Positions 43,301 to 50,399 of a stretch of DNA of 64,000 nucleotides are shown here, piece by piece; positions within the stretch are counted from its first letter, which is position 1; the number at the start of each line of letters is the position of its first letter. Below the pieces are notes generated by a model that did not search any database, was not told the origin of the DNA, and worked only from the letters and a program-made list of their open reading frames with translations. Position numbers and translations under genes: made by a program. The stretch is from JAIQFF01 sp963788505 (GTDB lineage Bacteria > Acidobacteriota > Terriglobia > Terriglobales > Acidobacteriaceae): contig CAWBGY010000008.1 in assembly GCA_963788505.1 (NCBI GenBank), positions 139,397 through 203,396 on the forward strand, written 5' to 3'.

Positions 43301-43857
43301 TCCACATAAACGTTGCCCGGGCCAAAAATGCCGGCCAGAAATTCCACTGAGCGCCGGGCTTCTTCCACGCCGCCGCGGGCCAGCGCGGCAGCGAGCGGGC
43401 CATCATCGCCGCCGGTAAGGCAGATCAACCCGGCAGCATGTTCCTCAAGTTCCTCTCCGCGGACAGCGCCTTCGCCTTTCTGTGCCCGCAGTTTCATTTT
43501 TGTGATCATCCGGCAGAGGTTCTGGTAGCCGGCGCGGGAAGAGACGAGCAGGGGAAGGCGGAATGAATTGCGGATTTTAGATTTCAGATCGCAGATTGAT
43601 TCGGATTTACTGGATTTTAAATCTGTAATCTTCAATCTAAAATCTGCAATCTCGCACGTCACCTCCGCCCCCATATGCGCCTTGATCTTCGCCTTCTTTG
43701 CCGCCATGTAGAAACGGGGCGCGCCATAAACGCCGTCCCGATCGAGCAGCGCCATAGCCGGCATCTGCAGGTGCTGGCACATGGCAATCAGGTCCTCGGG
43801 CAGAGAGGCGCCTTCGAGAAAACTGAAAGCGGAGCGGGAATGGAGTTCAATGAACAT
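40363..43857 (-). CDS. dnaE2: Error-prone DNA polymerase III alpha subunit, with three in-frame repeat insertions
   Basis: 1164 residues, about 90-110 longer than usual. The PHP domain opens MFIELHSRSAFSFLEGAS. The polymerase core carries GRGSAANSAVCYSLGIT and the catalytic PDIDLDLP. The C-terminal OB-fold has HLRIGGCVIARQRPGTAKGFVFLSLEDE. DnaE2 performs translesion synthesis in SOS mutagenesis with ImuA and ImuB, neither of which is adjacent. Segments at about residues 70-95, 828-916 and 976-990 are dispersed repeat DNA read in frame. Its core catalytic residues remain intact. Confidence 0.93.
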   Translation of the reverse strand: MFIELHSRSAFSFLEGASLPEDLIAMCQHLQMPAMALLDRDGVYGAPRFYMAAKKAKIKAHMGAEVTCEIADFRLKITDLKSSKSESICDLKSKIRNSFRLPLLVSSRAGYQNLCRMITKMKLRAQKGEGAVRGEELEEHAAGLICLTGGDDGPLAAALARGGVEEARRSVEFLAGIFGPGNVYVELQRHFDRQQEVRNRATIEIARSLKLPLLATNGVCYATPRERELCDVFTAIRNHCTLATAGRLLARNSERHLKSPQQMQQLFSDLPEALANTVELSSRLEFTLEALGYEFPKYPVPAGETMMSFLRERTRVGFQQRYGRSEAGLKSRAQRQIERELALIEKLKLPGYFLIVWDLVRFCREENILVQGRGSAANSAVCYSLGITAVDPIGMELLFERFLSEERGEWPDIDLDLPSGDQRERVIQYLYKRYGERGAAMTANVITYRNRMASREMGKALGFDPETLDKVSTAVSTWEYRDAHDALDHRFHDAGLDLNHPRLRKYFELCEAVQDLPRHLGQHSGGMVICQGQLDSVVPLEPASMPGRVVVQWDKEDCADLGIIKVDLLGLGMMAALEDSITLIRDHYGEEVDLAHLPADDPAVYATLQKADTIGMFQVESRAQMSCLPRLRPMRFYDIVVQVAIIRPGPIVGQMVNPFLQRRMGREQITYPHPSLEPVLKRTLGVPLFQEQLLRMAMVVAGFSGGEAEELRRAMGFKRSEKRMQEIEAKLRAGMARNGISREAQEQIVLSITSFALYGFPESHAASFALIAYASAYLKCHYLAAFTAALLNNQPMGFYRPATILKDAQRHGLKIFPIDVMKSEWECTVVGAVVGRQSSVVRTVVGRSSLVVGQKHCREDSVEGVETPAAERRKNVAHGVSRGNGMIEESGALEGRKNLASTRLPDGGPVLNQVEGTPALRLGLRYVRGLREEATQAIIRQRNLAPFASIHDLIHRIPELRKDELNTLGEIGALNSVSSLEFPVPSSGLRKLHRRDALWQIERSVRRSGPLLDELPEPDAKSPLRPMNPEERLVADFRGTGLTVGPHPMAYHRARMDAMGVCKASDLAGIPNGQHLRIGGCVIARQRPGTAKGFVFLSLEDETGVANAILVPDLFQKNRLLVSSEQFLMVEGILQNQDNVISVKAQRVMPLLITRAETSSHDFY
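40892..40935. repeat. Repeat R6 (GGAACTGGGAACC family) inside dnaE2
   Basis: GGAACTGGGAACCGGGAACT followed by AAACTGGAAACTG is a tandem of the word (G)GAAACTG. Similar words lie between genes at 8876-8912, 44025-44045 and 47545-47570. In dnaE2 it codes for the residues SVSSLEFPVPSSG. Confidence 0.5.
41110..41374. repeat. Composite repeat insertion inside dnaE2
   Basis: Three repeat types are joined. CGAACGACCAACGACC and GACTGACGACTGACGACC (R7) lie at about 41300-41372. CCCACGGCTTACGCCGTGGG plus GCGCCGCTCCGCGGCTGG (R4, also at 52987-53200) lies at about 41209-41256. A GC-rich part with GTTCCCTCGACTTGGTTCAG lies at 41108-41150. About 88 codons stay open in the dnaE2 frame. Polymerase homology stops at EWECT and resumes at PALRLGLRYVRGL. 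Confidence 0.75.
43567..43650. repeat. Repeat R5 inverted repeat inside the PHP domain of dnaE2
   Basis: ATTGCGGATTTTAGATT (43567-43583) and AATCTAAAATCTGCAAT (43634-43650) are inverted with one mismatch in 17. It is AT-rich in a GC-rich gene. In frame it codes for about 27 residues between MGAEVT and SFRLPLLVSSRAGYQNL, exactly at a loop of the PHP domain. Confidence 0.75.
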
Positions 43858-44092
43858 CGTCCCTGGCTGGAGGGATGTACTCTAGTTTCGCTATTTATTC
43901 GCCTATGATTTTGCCGCGCAAGAGTCAGGTTGTCAACTGAGGGGGGACGGACCATTCGCGGAAAGACTGAGGCTGAGGTGAAGATGAGCAACAACGCGAG
44001 ATAAACCCAGTGTTTAGTTTCTGGTTCTCAGTTCTCAGTTGCAGTGAAATGGCGGCGTGCTTTTGAGGAGGCCTGCCGCCATGACCAGGGAC

Positions 44093-45127
44093 CTACGCTG
44101 GGACTTTGGTGCGCTTGCTGGCTTGCTTGATCGTGACCGGATCAAGGAACGTCATCATGGCCCGCAATTCTTCTCCTACTTTTTCGATCTGCTGCTCTTG
44201 TTCTTTCTCGCGGATGCCTTCGAACCATTCGCGGCCGGTCTCGTTTTCTTTAATCCACTTCCTGGCGAAGGACCCGTCCTTGATTTCGCGCAACAACTGC
44301 CGCATGGTTTCCCGGGTTTGCTCGGTGACGATGCGCGGTCCGGCGGTATAGTCGCCATATTCGGCGGTGTCGCTGACCGAGTAGCGCATGTAGTTGAGAC
44401 CTCCGCGGTAGATCAGGTCCACGATGAGCTTCAACTCATGCAGGCACTCGAAGTAGGCGATCTCGGGCTGGTAACCAGCTTCGACCAGGGTTTCAAATCC
44501 GGCTTTCAGCAGTGCGCTTACGCCGCCGCACAGCACCGTCTGCTCGCCAAAGAGGTCAGTTTCGGTTTCCTCGGCGAATGTAGTCTCGATGACTCCGGCG
44601 CGAGTGGCGCCGATGGCCTTGCCGTAAGAGAGCGCCAGTTGCTTTGCCTTGCCGGTGGCATCCTGGTGGATGGCCAGCAGCGCCGGTGTGCCGCCGCCCT
44701 CCACGAACACTTCGCGTACCCGGTGTCCGGGCGCCTTGGGTGCGATCATCGAGACATCGACATTGGCCGGAGGGGTGATGGTCCCGAAGCGGATGTTGAA
44801 GCCGTGGGCGAACATCAGAGTCTTGCCAGCGGTCAGGTTGGGCGCGATTTCTTTTTTATAAACCTCGGAAGCAACGGTGTCCGGCACCAGCACCATGATT
44901 ACATCGGCCCAGGCGGATACTTCGGCCGGAGTGCCAACGGTCAGGCCGCTGGCTTTGGCTTTTGCCCGTGATTGGCTGCTGGCCGGCAATCCGACTCGCA
45001 CATCTACGCCGCTGTCCTTCAGGCTGAGAGCGTGGGCGTGACCCTGGGATCCGTAGCCGATGATGGCGACTTTTTTCGCCCGGATCAACGCCACATCGGC
45101 ATCATTCTCGTGATACATCTTAGGCAT
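44093..45127 (-). CDS. ilvC: Ketol-acid reductoisomerase (class I)
   Basis: A 344-residue enzyme that isomerises and reduces acetolactate in valine/isoleucine synthesis. The NADPH fold reads VAIIGYGSQGHAHALSLKDSG, and the specificity loop GLPASSQSRAKA has the serines of NADPH users. Metal ligands are in ETDLFGEQ and FECLHELKLIVD. The class I length fits. AAAGGA lies before ATG 45127; the frame starts slightly earlier. It is the last gene of the leuA-ilvB-ilvN-ilvC operon. Confidence 0.96.
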   Translation of the reverse strand: MPKMYHENDADVALIRAKKVAIIGYGSQGHAHALSLKDSGVDVRVGLPASSQSRAKAKASGLTVGTPAEVSAWADVIMVLVPDTVASEVYKKEIAPNLTAGKTLMFAHGFNIRFGTITPPANVDVSMIAPKAPGHRVREVFVEGGGTPALLAIHQDATGKAKQLALSYGKAIGATRAGVIETTFAEETETDLFGEQTVLCGGVSALLKAGFETLVEAGYQPEIAYFECLHELKLIVDLIYRGGLNYMRYSVSDTAEYGDYTAGPRIVTEQTRETMRQLLREIKDGSFARKWIKENETGREWFEGIREKEQEQQIEKVGEELRAMMTFLDPVTIKQASKRTKVPA

Positions 45128-45192
45128 TGGTGTTCCTTTCAAGTGGATAAAAAACGGTTTGATTTGTACAGAATTTGCTTAAGCGAACCAGG

Positions 45193-45744
45193 TTAGACGG
45201 AATATGACACGCCTTCATCGGCCACAACTTCCGGCGCCTTCGTCTGCGCCGGGTTGGCCGCGGCCGACGTAGTGCCGCGCCGCATGGCAACGATGCCGGT
45301 GCGCACCATCTCCACCACGCCGTAAGGACGCAATACTTCCAGCAGACCGTCAATCTTGTCTTCGCCGCCAGTGATTTCGATGGTCAGCGATTCGGGCGCC
45401 ACATCCACCACGCGAGCGCGGAACACACTGGCCAGTTCCAGCACGTGCGAGCGCGCTTCATGAGTGGCCGCCACCTTGATCATGGCCAGATCACGGGCAA
45501 TCGCCGGTTCGTGGGTAATGTTCTCGACCAGCAGCACGTTCACCAAATTATAGAGATTGGCCTCGATGCGCTTGGCCTGGTCCGGGTTGGTGTCCACCGT
45601 GATGGTCATGCGCGAGACTTCGGGCTTTTCCGTGCGCCCGACGGTGAGCGAGTCAATGTTAAAGGCGCGGCGGCGGAACAGCGACGCCACCCGGGTCAGC
45701 ACGCCCGGCTTATTTTCGACATATACGACAAATATGTTCAGCAT
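45193..45744 (-). CDS. ilvN: Acetolactate synthase small (regulatory) subunit
   Basis: 183 residues. The ACT domain comes first (LNIFVVYVENKPGVLTRVASLFRRRAFNIDSLTVG), followed by the second ACT-like half (RSHVLELASVFRARVVDVAPESLTIEITG). It gives feedback inhibition by valine and stimulates the catalytic subunit. AAGGGA directly follows the ilvB stop and serves ATG 45744, seven bases downstream; a longer start at 45777 would overlap ilvB. Confidence 0.94.
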   Translation of the reverse strand: MLNIFVVYVENKPGVLTRVASLFRRRAFNIDSLTVGRTEKPEVSRMTITVDTNPDQAKRIEANLYNLVNVLLVENITHEPAIARDLAMIKVAATHEARSHVLELASVFRARVVDVAPESLTIEITGGEDKIDGLLEVLRPYGVVEMVRTGIVAMRRGTTSAAANPAQTKAPEVVADEGVSYSV

Positions 45745-45751
45745 TTTTCCC

Positions 45752-47464
45752 TTATTCGTCCGCGGCGGTTTCGACAATGGGGCTGGGCCGCCGGATCATA
45801 TCGTTCAAAGACGCACCGGCTGCGACCATGGGGTAGACGGTGTCTTCCTGCTCCACCTTGAAGTCGATCAGCACCGCGCCGTCGTGATCGCGCGCCGCCC
45901 GCACTGCCGGCAATACTTGCGAGCGCTCGGTCACCGCCATACTGCGGATGCCGTAAGCTTCCGCCAGCTTCACGAAGTTGGGATTCAGCAGCGGCGTGGC
46001 CTCGTAGTTGCGCTCGTAGAAGAATTCCTGCCATTGGCGCACCATGCCCAAGAATCCGTTGTTGATGATCGCAATGTTGATCTTCAACTTCTCCTGTTGA
46101 ATGGTCGCGAGTTCCGACATGGTCATCTGGAAGCCGCCGTCGCCGACGATCACCCAGACCTCGGCTTCGGGCCGCGCCACTTTGGCCCCGATCGCCGCGG
46201 GCAGAGCAAAGCCCATGGTTCCAAGTCCGCCCGAGGTGATCAACGAGCGCGGTTTTTCGTGCTTAAAGTATTGTGCTTCCCACATCTGATGCTGGCCGAC
46301 GTCGGTCACGACCACGGTCTCGCTGTTGCGGGTTTCGCGCCACAGGTCGTTGATGACGTGCGCGGCGTAGAGGTGTCCGTTGTCGGGAAGCTTTTGCACG
46401 TCCCGCACCGCGGAATCGCCTTTTAACTTGTCAATGGAATCCAGCCACTCGGTGTGGTCGACCGACTCGACGCGAGGCAACAGCTCGCGCAGAACTTCCC
46501 GCAGGTCTCCAACCAGCGCAACATCCACCTTGACGTTCTTGTTGATTTCAGCCGGGTCGATCTCGATGTGGATCTTCTTGGCATCCTGCGCGTAGGTCTT
46601 CAGATTGCCGGTGACCCGGTCGTCAAAGCGCATGCCCAACGCCAGCAGCAGGTCGGCTTCCTGAATGGCGTGGTTGACCCAGGCCTCACCGTGCATTCCC
46701 ATCATGCCCAGATTCAAAGGATGCGAAGCCGGAAACGCTCCCAGGCCGAGCAGAGTCAGAGCTACCGGGATGCCAGCCTTCTCCGCCAGGGTCAGAACTT
46801 CCGCCATGGCGCCGGAGACGATAATGCCGTGCCCGGCCAGGATGAGAGGCCGCTTGGCTTTGTGGATCAACTCCAGCGCCTGGGCATACTCCGACTCTTC
46901 AGGAGAAAGATCGGGACGATACCCCGGCGTCTGCGGCTTGGCGGCTTCCCAATCGAATTCGCAGGAAGATTGCTGCGCGTCCTTGGTGATGTCTACCAGA
47001 ACCGGACCGGGCCGGCCGGAACGGGCCACATAAAACGCTTCGCGCAACACGCGGGCCAACTGGTCGGCGTGAGTGACGAGGTAGTTGTGCTTGGTGATGG
47101 GCAGGGTGATGCCGGTAATGTCGGTTTCCTGAAAGGCGTCCGAGCCAATCAGCTTGCTGCCCACCTGGCCTGTAATACAGACAATCGGGGAGGAATCCAG
47201 CATGGCGGTGGCAATGCCAGTCACCATGTTGGTCGCGCCCGGACCCGAAGTCGCGACCGCCACGCCAACCTCGCCGCTGGCACGGGCGTACCCATCCGCC
47301 ATGTGGGTGGCGCCTTGCTCGTGGCGCACCAGAATGTGATGGATATCGCTGTGCTTCAAGGCGTCATACGCCGGCAGAATTGCGCCCCCCGGATAGCCGA
47401 AAACGTGCTTAACGCCTTCGCGCTCCAGGCATTCCCACAGAATTTGCGCTCCCGTTTTTGTCAT
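45752..47464 (-). CDS. ilvB: Acetolactate synthase large (catalytic) subunit
   Basis: A 570-residue ThDP enzyme that condenses two pyruvates, or pyruvate with 2-ketobutyrate. Visible features are the ThDP-activating Glu (VRHEQGATHMADGYAR), the FAD-binding middle domain (GMRFDDRVTGNL) and the ThDP motif GDGGFQMTMSEL...NNGFLGMVRQWQ. ATG 47464 (MTKTGAQIL) fits the family start. The 177-base gap to leuA has no gene, only R6-type repeat words. Confidence 0.96.
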   Translation of the reverse strand: MTKTGAQILWECLEREGVKHVFGYPGGAILPAYDALKHSDIHHILVRHEQGATHMADGYARASGEVGVAVATSGPGATNMVTGIATAMLDSSPIVCITGQVGSKLIGSDAFQETDITGITLPITKHNYLVTHADQLARVLREAFYVARSGRPGPVLVDITKDAQQSSCEFDWEAAKPQTPGYRPDLSPEESEYAQALELIHKAKRPLILAGHGIIVSGAMAEVLTLAEKAGIPVALTLLGLGAFPASHPLNLGMMGMHGEAWVNHAIQEADLLLALGMRFDDRVTGNLKTYAQDAKKIHIEIDPAEINKNVKVDVALVGDLREVLRELLPRVESVDHTEWLDSIDKLKGDSAVRDVQKLPDNGHLYAAHVINDLWRETRNSETVVVTDVGQHQMWEAQYFKHEKPRSLITSGGLGTMGFALPAAIGAKVARPEAEVWVIVGDGGFQMTMSELATIQQEKLKINIAIINNGFLGMVRQWQEFFYERNYEATPLLNPNFVKLAEAYGIRSMAVTERSQVLPAVRAARDHDGAVLIDFKVEQEDTVYPMVAAGASLNDMIRRPSPIVETAADE

Positions 47465-47641
47465 GGACCCAGTCCTCGATCTTGAACCTTTGCACCTATG
47501 GCACGGATTCCGCACCCTGAACTACGCCGGCAGCTTCCACGCTCTGAGAACTGAGAACCAGCAACTGACCGCTGGTTTCAGTCTTCAGTCCTGCGGGCTG
47601 TCTCAAGTCCGGCTGAAACCGCACCCAAAACTAAGCAGTAA

Positions 47642-48976
47642 TCATACTCCCCACAAATAATCTTCCTGCTCGCCTTCGCGCTCGTTCGAGTGTGCCGCTT
47701 GGCCGGCGTGGGCTTTTTCTTTCGGATCGAGATGCGTCGGCTGCACGTCTTCCTTGCTCACCGCCGCCATCCACGTAGATGCCGTCTTGGCGGCGCTATC
47801 CGGAAGAGTCGAAGTCCGGCTGGGCACCTCGCGCACCAGTTCGAGCAGGTGTCCATCCTCGATGGTCTTGATCTTGTCGGCCAGGGCCACGAAACGGCGG
47901 TACACATCGTCGAGTTGGGTCCGTTCGAAGGTGAAACCCAGATTCTCGTACCGAACCCGCAGGGCGTTCCGGCCCGAATGCTTGCCCAGCACCAGCGAGT
48001 TGTGGGGAGCGCCCACCGATTGCGGCGCTATGATCTCATACGTCGACGGGTCTTTGATCATTCCGTCCTGGTGAATCCCGGCTTCGTGCGCAAATGCGTT
48101 CCGCCCCACGATGGCCTTGTGCGGCTGCACGTAGACTCCCGTGATTTCGGACAAGAGTTGGCTGGACGGAAACAGCTGCTTGGCGACGACCGAGGTCTCA
48201 TACGGATAGTGCTCCGCCCGGACCCGCATCACCATGACCAGCTCTTCCAGGGACGTATTGCCGGCCCGCTCGCCGATACCATTCACCGTGCATTCCACCT
48301 GGCGCGCACCCGCGCCGATGGCTGCCAGTGAGTTTGCCACAGACACTCCCAGATCATCGTGGCAGTGCACCGAAATGGTCACGCCGTCGATGCCCCGCAC
48401 CCGGCGGCGCAGGGTCTGGATCAGTTCGCCAAATTCGTGGGGCACGCTGAAGCCGACCGTGTCCGGAATGTTCAGAGTCGTCGCCCCCGCCTCGATCACC
48501 GCCTCCAGCACCTCGCACAGGAAGGTGATGTCGGTGCGGCTGGCATCTTCGGCGGAGAACTGCACGTCCTTGCAGAACGACCGGGCCAGTTTGACGCCGT
48601 CGCGCGCCTGCTCCAGGCACTGCCGCTGCGAAATCTTGAGCTTGTGCTGCAGGTGGATATCGGAAGTGGCCAGAAAGGTGTGAATACGGGGACGGGAGGC
48701 GCCCTCGAGAGCGCGCCAGGCCCGCTCGATGTCGCCTGGACAACTACGTGCCAGGGCGGCGATTACAGGCCGGCGGATCTCACGTGCCAGCACCCGCACC
48801 GCCTCAAAGTCGCCTTCCGAGGCGATGGGAAATCCGGCCTCGATGATGTCCACCCCCAGGCGATCGAGCTGGTGCGCCATGCGCACCTTCTCGGCTACGT
48901 TCATACTGCAGCCCGGAGACTGTTCTCCGTCGCGCAAGGTAGTGTCGAATATGGTTACATGCTCTGGTTGTGCCAA
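47642..48976 (-). CDS. leuA: 2-Isopropylmalate synthase lacking the leucine-binding regulatory domain
   Basis: 444 residues. The catalytic barrel is complete: FDTTLRDGEQSPG, HCHDDLGVSVANSLAAI, GERAGNTSLEELVM and the HEAGIHQDGM segment of subdomain II. After DKIKTIEDGHLLELV, where the LeuA allosteric domain should begin, the protein instead has about 60 polar residues ending YLWGV. It should commit 2-ketoisovalerate to leucine without the usual leucine inhibition. The gene is first in the branched-chain operon and is preceded by the attenuator. Confidence 0.9.
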   Translation of the reverse strand: MAQPEHVTIFDTTLRDGEQSPGCSMNVAEKVRMAHQLDRLGVDIIEAGFPIASEGDFEAVRVLAREIRRPVIAALARSCPGDIERAWRALEGASRPRIHTFLATSDIHLQHKLKISQRQCLEQARDGVKLARSFCKDVQFSAEDASRTDITFLCEVLEAVIEAGATTLNIPDTVGFSVPHEFGELIQTLRRRVRGIDGVTISVHCHDDLGVSVANSLAAIGAGARQVECTVNGIGERAGNTSLEELVMVMRVRAEHYPYETSVVAKQLFPSSQLLSEITGVYVQPHKAIVGRNAFAHEAGIHQDGMIKDPSTYEIIAPQSVGAPHNSLVLGKHSGRNALRVRYENLGFTFERTQLDDVYRRFVALADKIKTIEDGHLLELVREVPSRTSTLPDSAAKTASTWMAAVSKEDVQPTHLDPKEKAHAGQAAHSNEREGEQEDYLWGV

Positions 48977-49023
48977 GTCTTCCTCCCGGCCCAGCGGGCC
49001 CTGCCGGCCAATGCGCAGAAACT

Positions 49024-49057
49024 AAAAAAGCCATCATCCGATGCGGTGGATGATGGC
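49024..49057 (-). terminator. Attenuator terminator of the leuA-ilvBNC operon
   Basis: On the minus strand GCCATCATCC, an eight-base loop and GGATGATGGC form a perfect 10-bp stem (49030-49057), followed by six T (49024-49029). It lies between the leader peptide and leuA. Its 5' part (49043-49054) is also complementary to the end of the leader peptide gene, so the terminator and antiterminator exclude each other. Confidence 0.92.
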
Positions 49058-49094
49058 CTCTTGCTGATCTTGATATTGCTAAATCATCCACCGC
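49043..49094 (-). promoter_or_regulatory. Antiterminator pairing of the branched-chain attenuator
   Basis: GCGGTGGATGAT (minus strand, 49083-49094) is perfectly complementary over 12 bases to ATCATCCACCGC (49043-49054). The first segment contains the last codons and the TGA of the leader peptide. A ribosome stalled upstream leaves it free to pair and blocks the terminator; a ribosome at the stop codon covers it. Confidence 0.88.
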
Positions 49095-49206
49095 TCTCTA
49101 TTTCGTGAGGTGCAAGCACCAGGCCAGGAATGGCCACGCTAAGGGCGAGTACCGGCAATCGCACCTCCCGGGCAGAACCGCTCACGATGATTGCCAGACG
49201 ATTCAT
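49084..49206 (-). CDS. Leader peptide of the branched-chain amino-acid operon
   Basis: 40 residues, starting MNRLAIIVSGSAREVRLPVL and ending PHEIESGG. Fifteen residues are Leu, Ile or Val, including IIV and GLVLA runs, as expected of a leuL/ilvL-type attenuation peptide. The stop codon lies in the antiterminator segment. No strong ribosome site is visible (AGG 15 bases before the ATG). A TTGACA at 49258-49263 on the minus strand is a likely -35; the -10 (TACCCT at 17 bases) is poor. Confidence 0.85.
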   Translation of the reverse strand: MNRLAIIVSGSAREVRLPVLALSVAIPGLVLAPHEIESGG

Positions 49207-49468
49207 GAAAATTCAGCCTGATCTGTATGTAAACAGGGTAGTGGCGTAGGCTGCACCTGTCAATCCAAATTGCCGCTTTAGCCTATCTGTTTTTTCGATA
49301 CATCGGTGCCGCGGGCAGGAGAGCATCCGCCGGAAGCGGCCGACAGCGGACCTCATGATTGGGCCGAGGTCCGAGGTCCCGAGTCTGATGTCTGCCTTGA
49401 GGTAACGAGACCATCCCAGGTCCTTCCGTAATCTGCTGCGCGGGGTCGACAAAGAGGATACTCATTCT

Positions 49469-49978
49469 GTGAATGCCCTCCCCCAACCTAACCCCGATCG
49501 TCGGGCGCCGCGATTGAATCTGTCCGACATCACTCCCGCAGTTCTTCGCTTTGAAGACGGCCATCGGACCCAAGGACAACTGGAAGTCATCTCGCTCACC
49601 GGGGGCATACTCTGCCTGCCCAAACCGCTGGTTCGTGAGTCCCGGGTGAAGTTAATGTTCGTGACCCCGACCGGACCGGTGCTGGGCACCGCGGAAATGC
49701 TGAAACCGGTTTCCTGGACCCAGCAACCCTTTCGCTTTGTTGGTCTCGACCGGGACGATGAGCGCCGGCTCCAGGAGTCGATCCAGTCGTCGTTTGGTCG
49801 AGCCTGCAAGGACCAGGAGTGGATCGATAAGTACCGGGCCGCCCTCGAGGACCAACCCCCTCCGCGCCGACGCCGTTTCAGCTCATCCCTGGCCGCGTTT
49901 ACCCTGGCCATTCTGTCTTTGGGGAGTGCGATCTACCTTTTCAACATCTTCAACACCTTCAATATTCATCTGCACTAA
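49469..49978 (+). CDS. PilZ-domain protein with C-terminal membrane helix
   Basis: 169 residues. RRAPRLNLSD opens a PilZ-like domain (RxxxR), followed by ISLTGGILCLPKPL, in which the usual D/NxSxxG is T-G-G. That may weaken cyclic-di-GMP binding. The C-terminus has a basic stretch (PPPRRRRF) and one helix (LAAFTLAILSLGSAIYLF). The start is GTG with AGAGGA about 11 bases upstream. Its neighbours (STAS, GAF-HlyD) suggest signalling at the membrane. Confidence 0.7.
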   Translation: MNALPQPNPDRRAPRLNLSDITPAVLRFEDGHRTQGQLEVISLTGGILCLPKPLVRESRVKLMFVTPTGPVLGTAEMLKPVSWTQQPFRFVGLDRDDERRLQESIQSSFGRACKDQEWIDKYRAALEDQPPPRRRRFSSSLAAFTLAILSLGSAIYLFNIFNTFNIHLH

Positions 49979-50004
49979 CGCGGGATGTGCCAGGCAAACC
50001 CTGT

Positions 50005-50349
50005 TCACTTTGAGTTAAACGATTGCACCGCCGCATCCTCGTCTTCAAAAGTTTCAAACAGGTTCAGGACGCCAATCAGTTTCAAAGTTTGCACCACGAA
50101 CTTCGAGGGTGTGACCAGCTTCACGCCGCCGCCGCGCTGCTTCGCCGAGGCCATCGCCTTGACCAGGATGCCGATGCCACTGGAATCGATCATCGGTACT
50201 TCGGCAAAGTTAATGACCAGCCGCGTGTCCCCGGCCGCCATCGCGTCGTCCACCGTCTGACGAAAGCTGTCCACTCCGGGGCCCAGCCGTAAGGCACCGC
50301 GAATCTGCACGATCTGAACCTCTGAAAGTCTGCGGACGTTGATTTCCAT
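50005..50349 (-). CDS. STAS-domain anti-anti-sigma factor-like protein
   Basis: 114 residues, a single STAS domain: MEINVRRLSEVQIVQIRGALRLG, the phosphorylation loop VPMIDSSGIGILVKA, and the C-terminal FETFEDEDAAVQSF. The serine pair in DSSG is the usual kinase target. No anti-sigma kinase or sigma factor is adjacent. GGAGGAG lies five bases before ATG 50349. It is divergent from the GAF-HlyD gene. Confidence 0.87.
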   Translation of the reverse strand: MEINVRRLSEVQIVQIRGALRLGPGVDSFRQTVDDAMAAGDTRLVINFAEVPMIDSSGIGILVKAMASAKQRGGGVKLVTPSKFVVQTLKLIGVLNLFETFEDEDAAVQSFNSK

Positions 50350-50399
50350 CTTGCTCCTCCGGAGCCAATCCGTGCGGGACGCCCCGCCACTGGGAAACA

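Noticed and set aside
43858..43960. LexA box upstream of dnaE2
   Set aside because: No convincing CGAACN4GTTCG or GTTCN7GTTC site is visible. A lineage-specific box cannot be excluded without other SOS promoters to compare.
44049..44082. ATGGCGGC...GCCGCCAT hairpin downstream of ilvC as a terminator
   Set aside because: The stem is fair (8 bp), but the loop is long and no T-run follows on the minus strand.
47465..47641. Second attenuator or T-box between leuA and ilvB
   Set aside because: The gap holds only GAACTGAGAACC-type repeat words; I found no T-box core, leader frame or terminator with a T-run.
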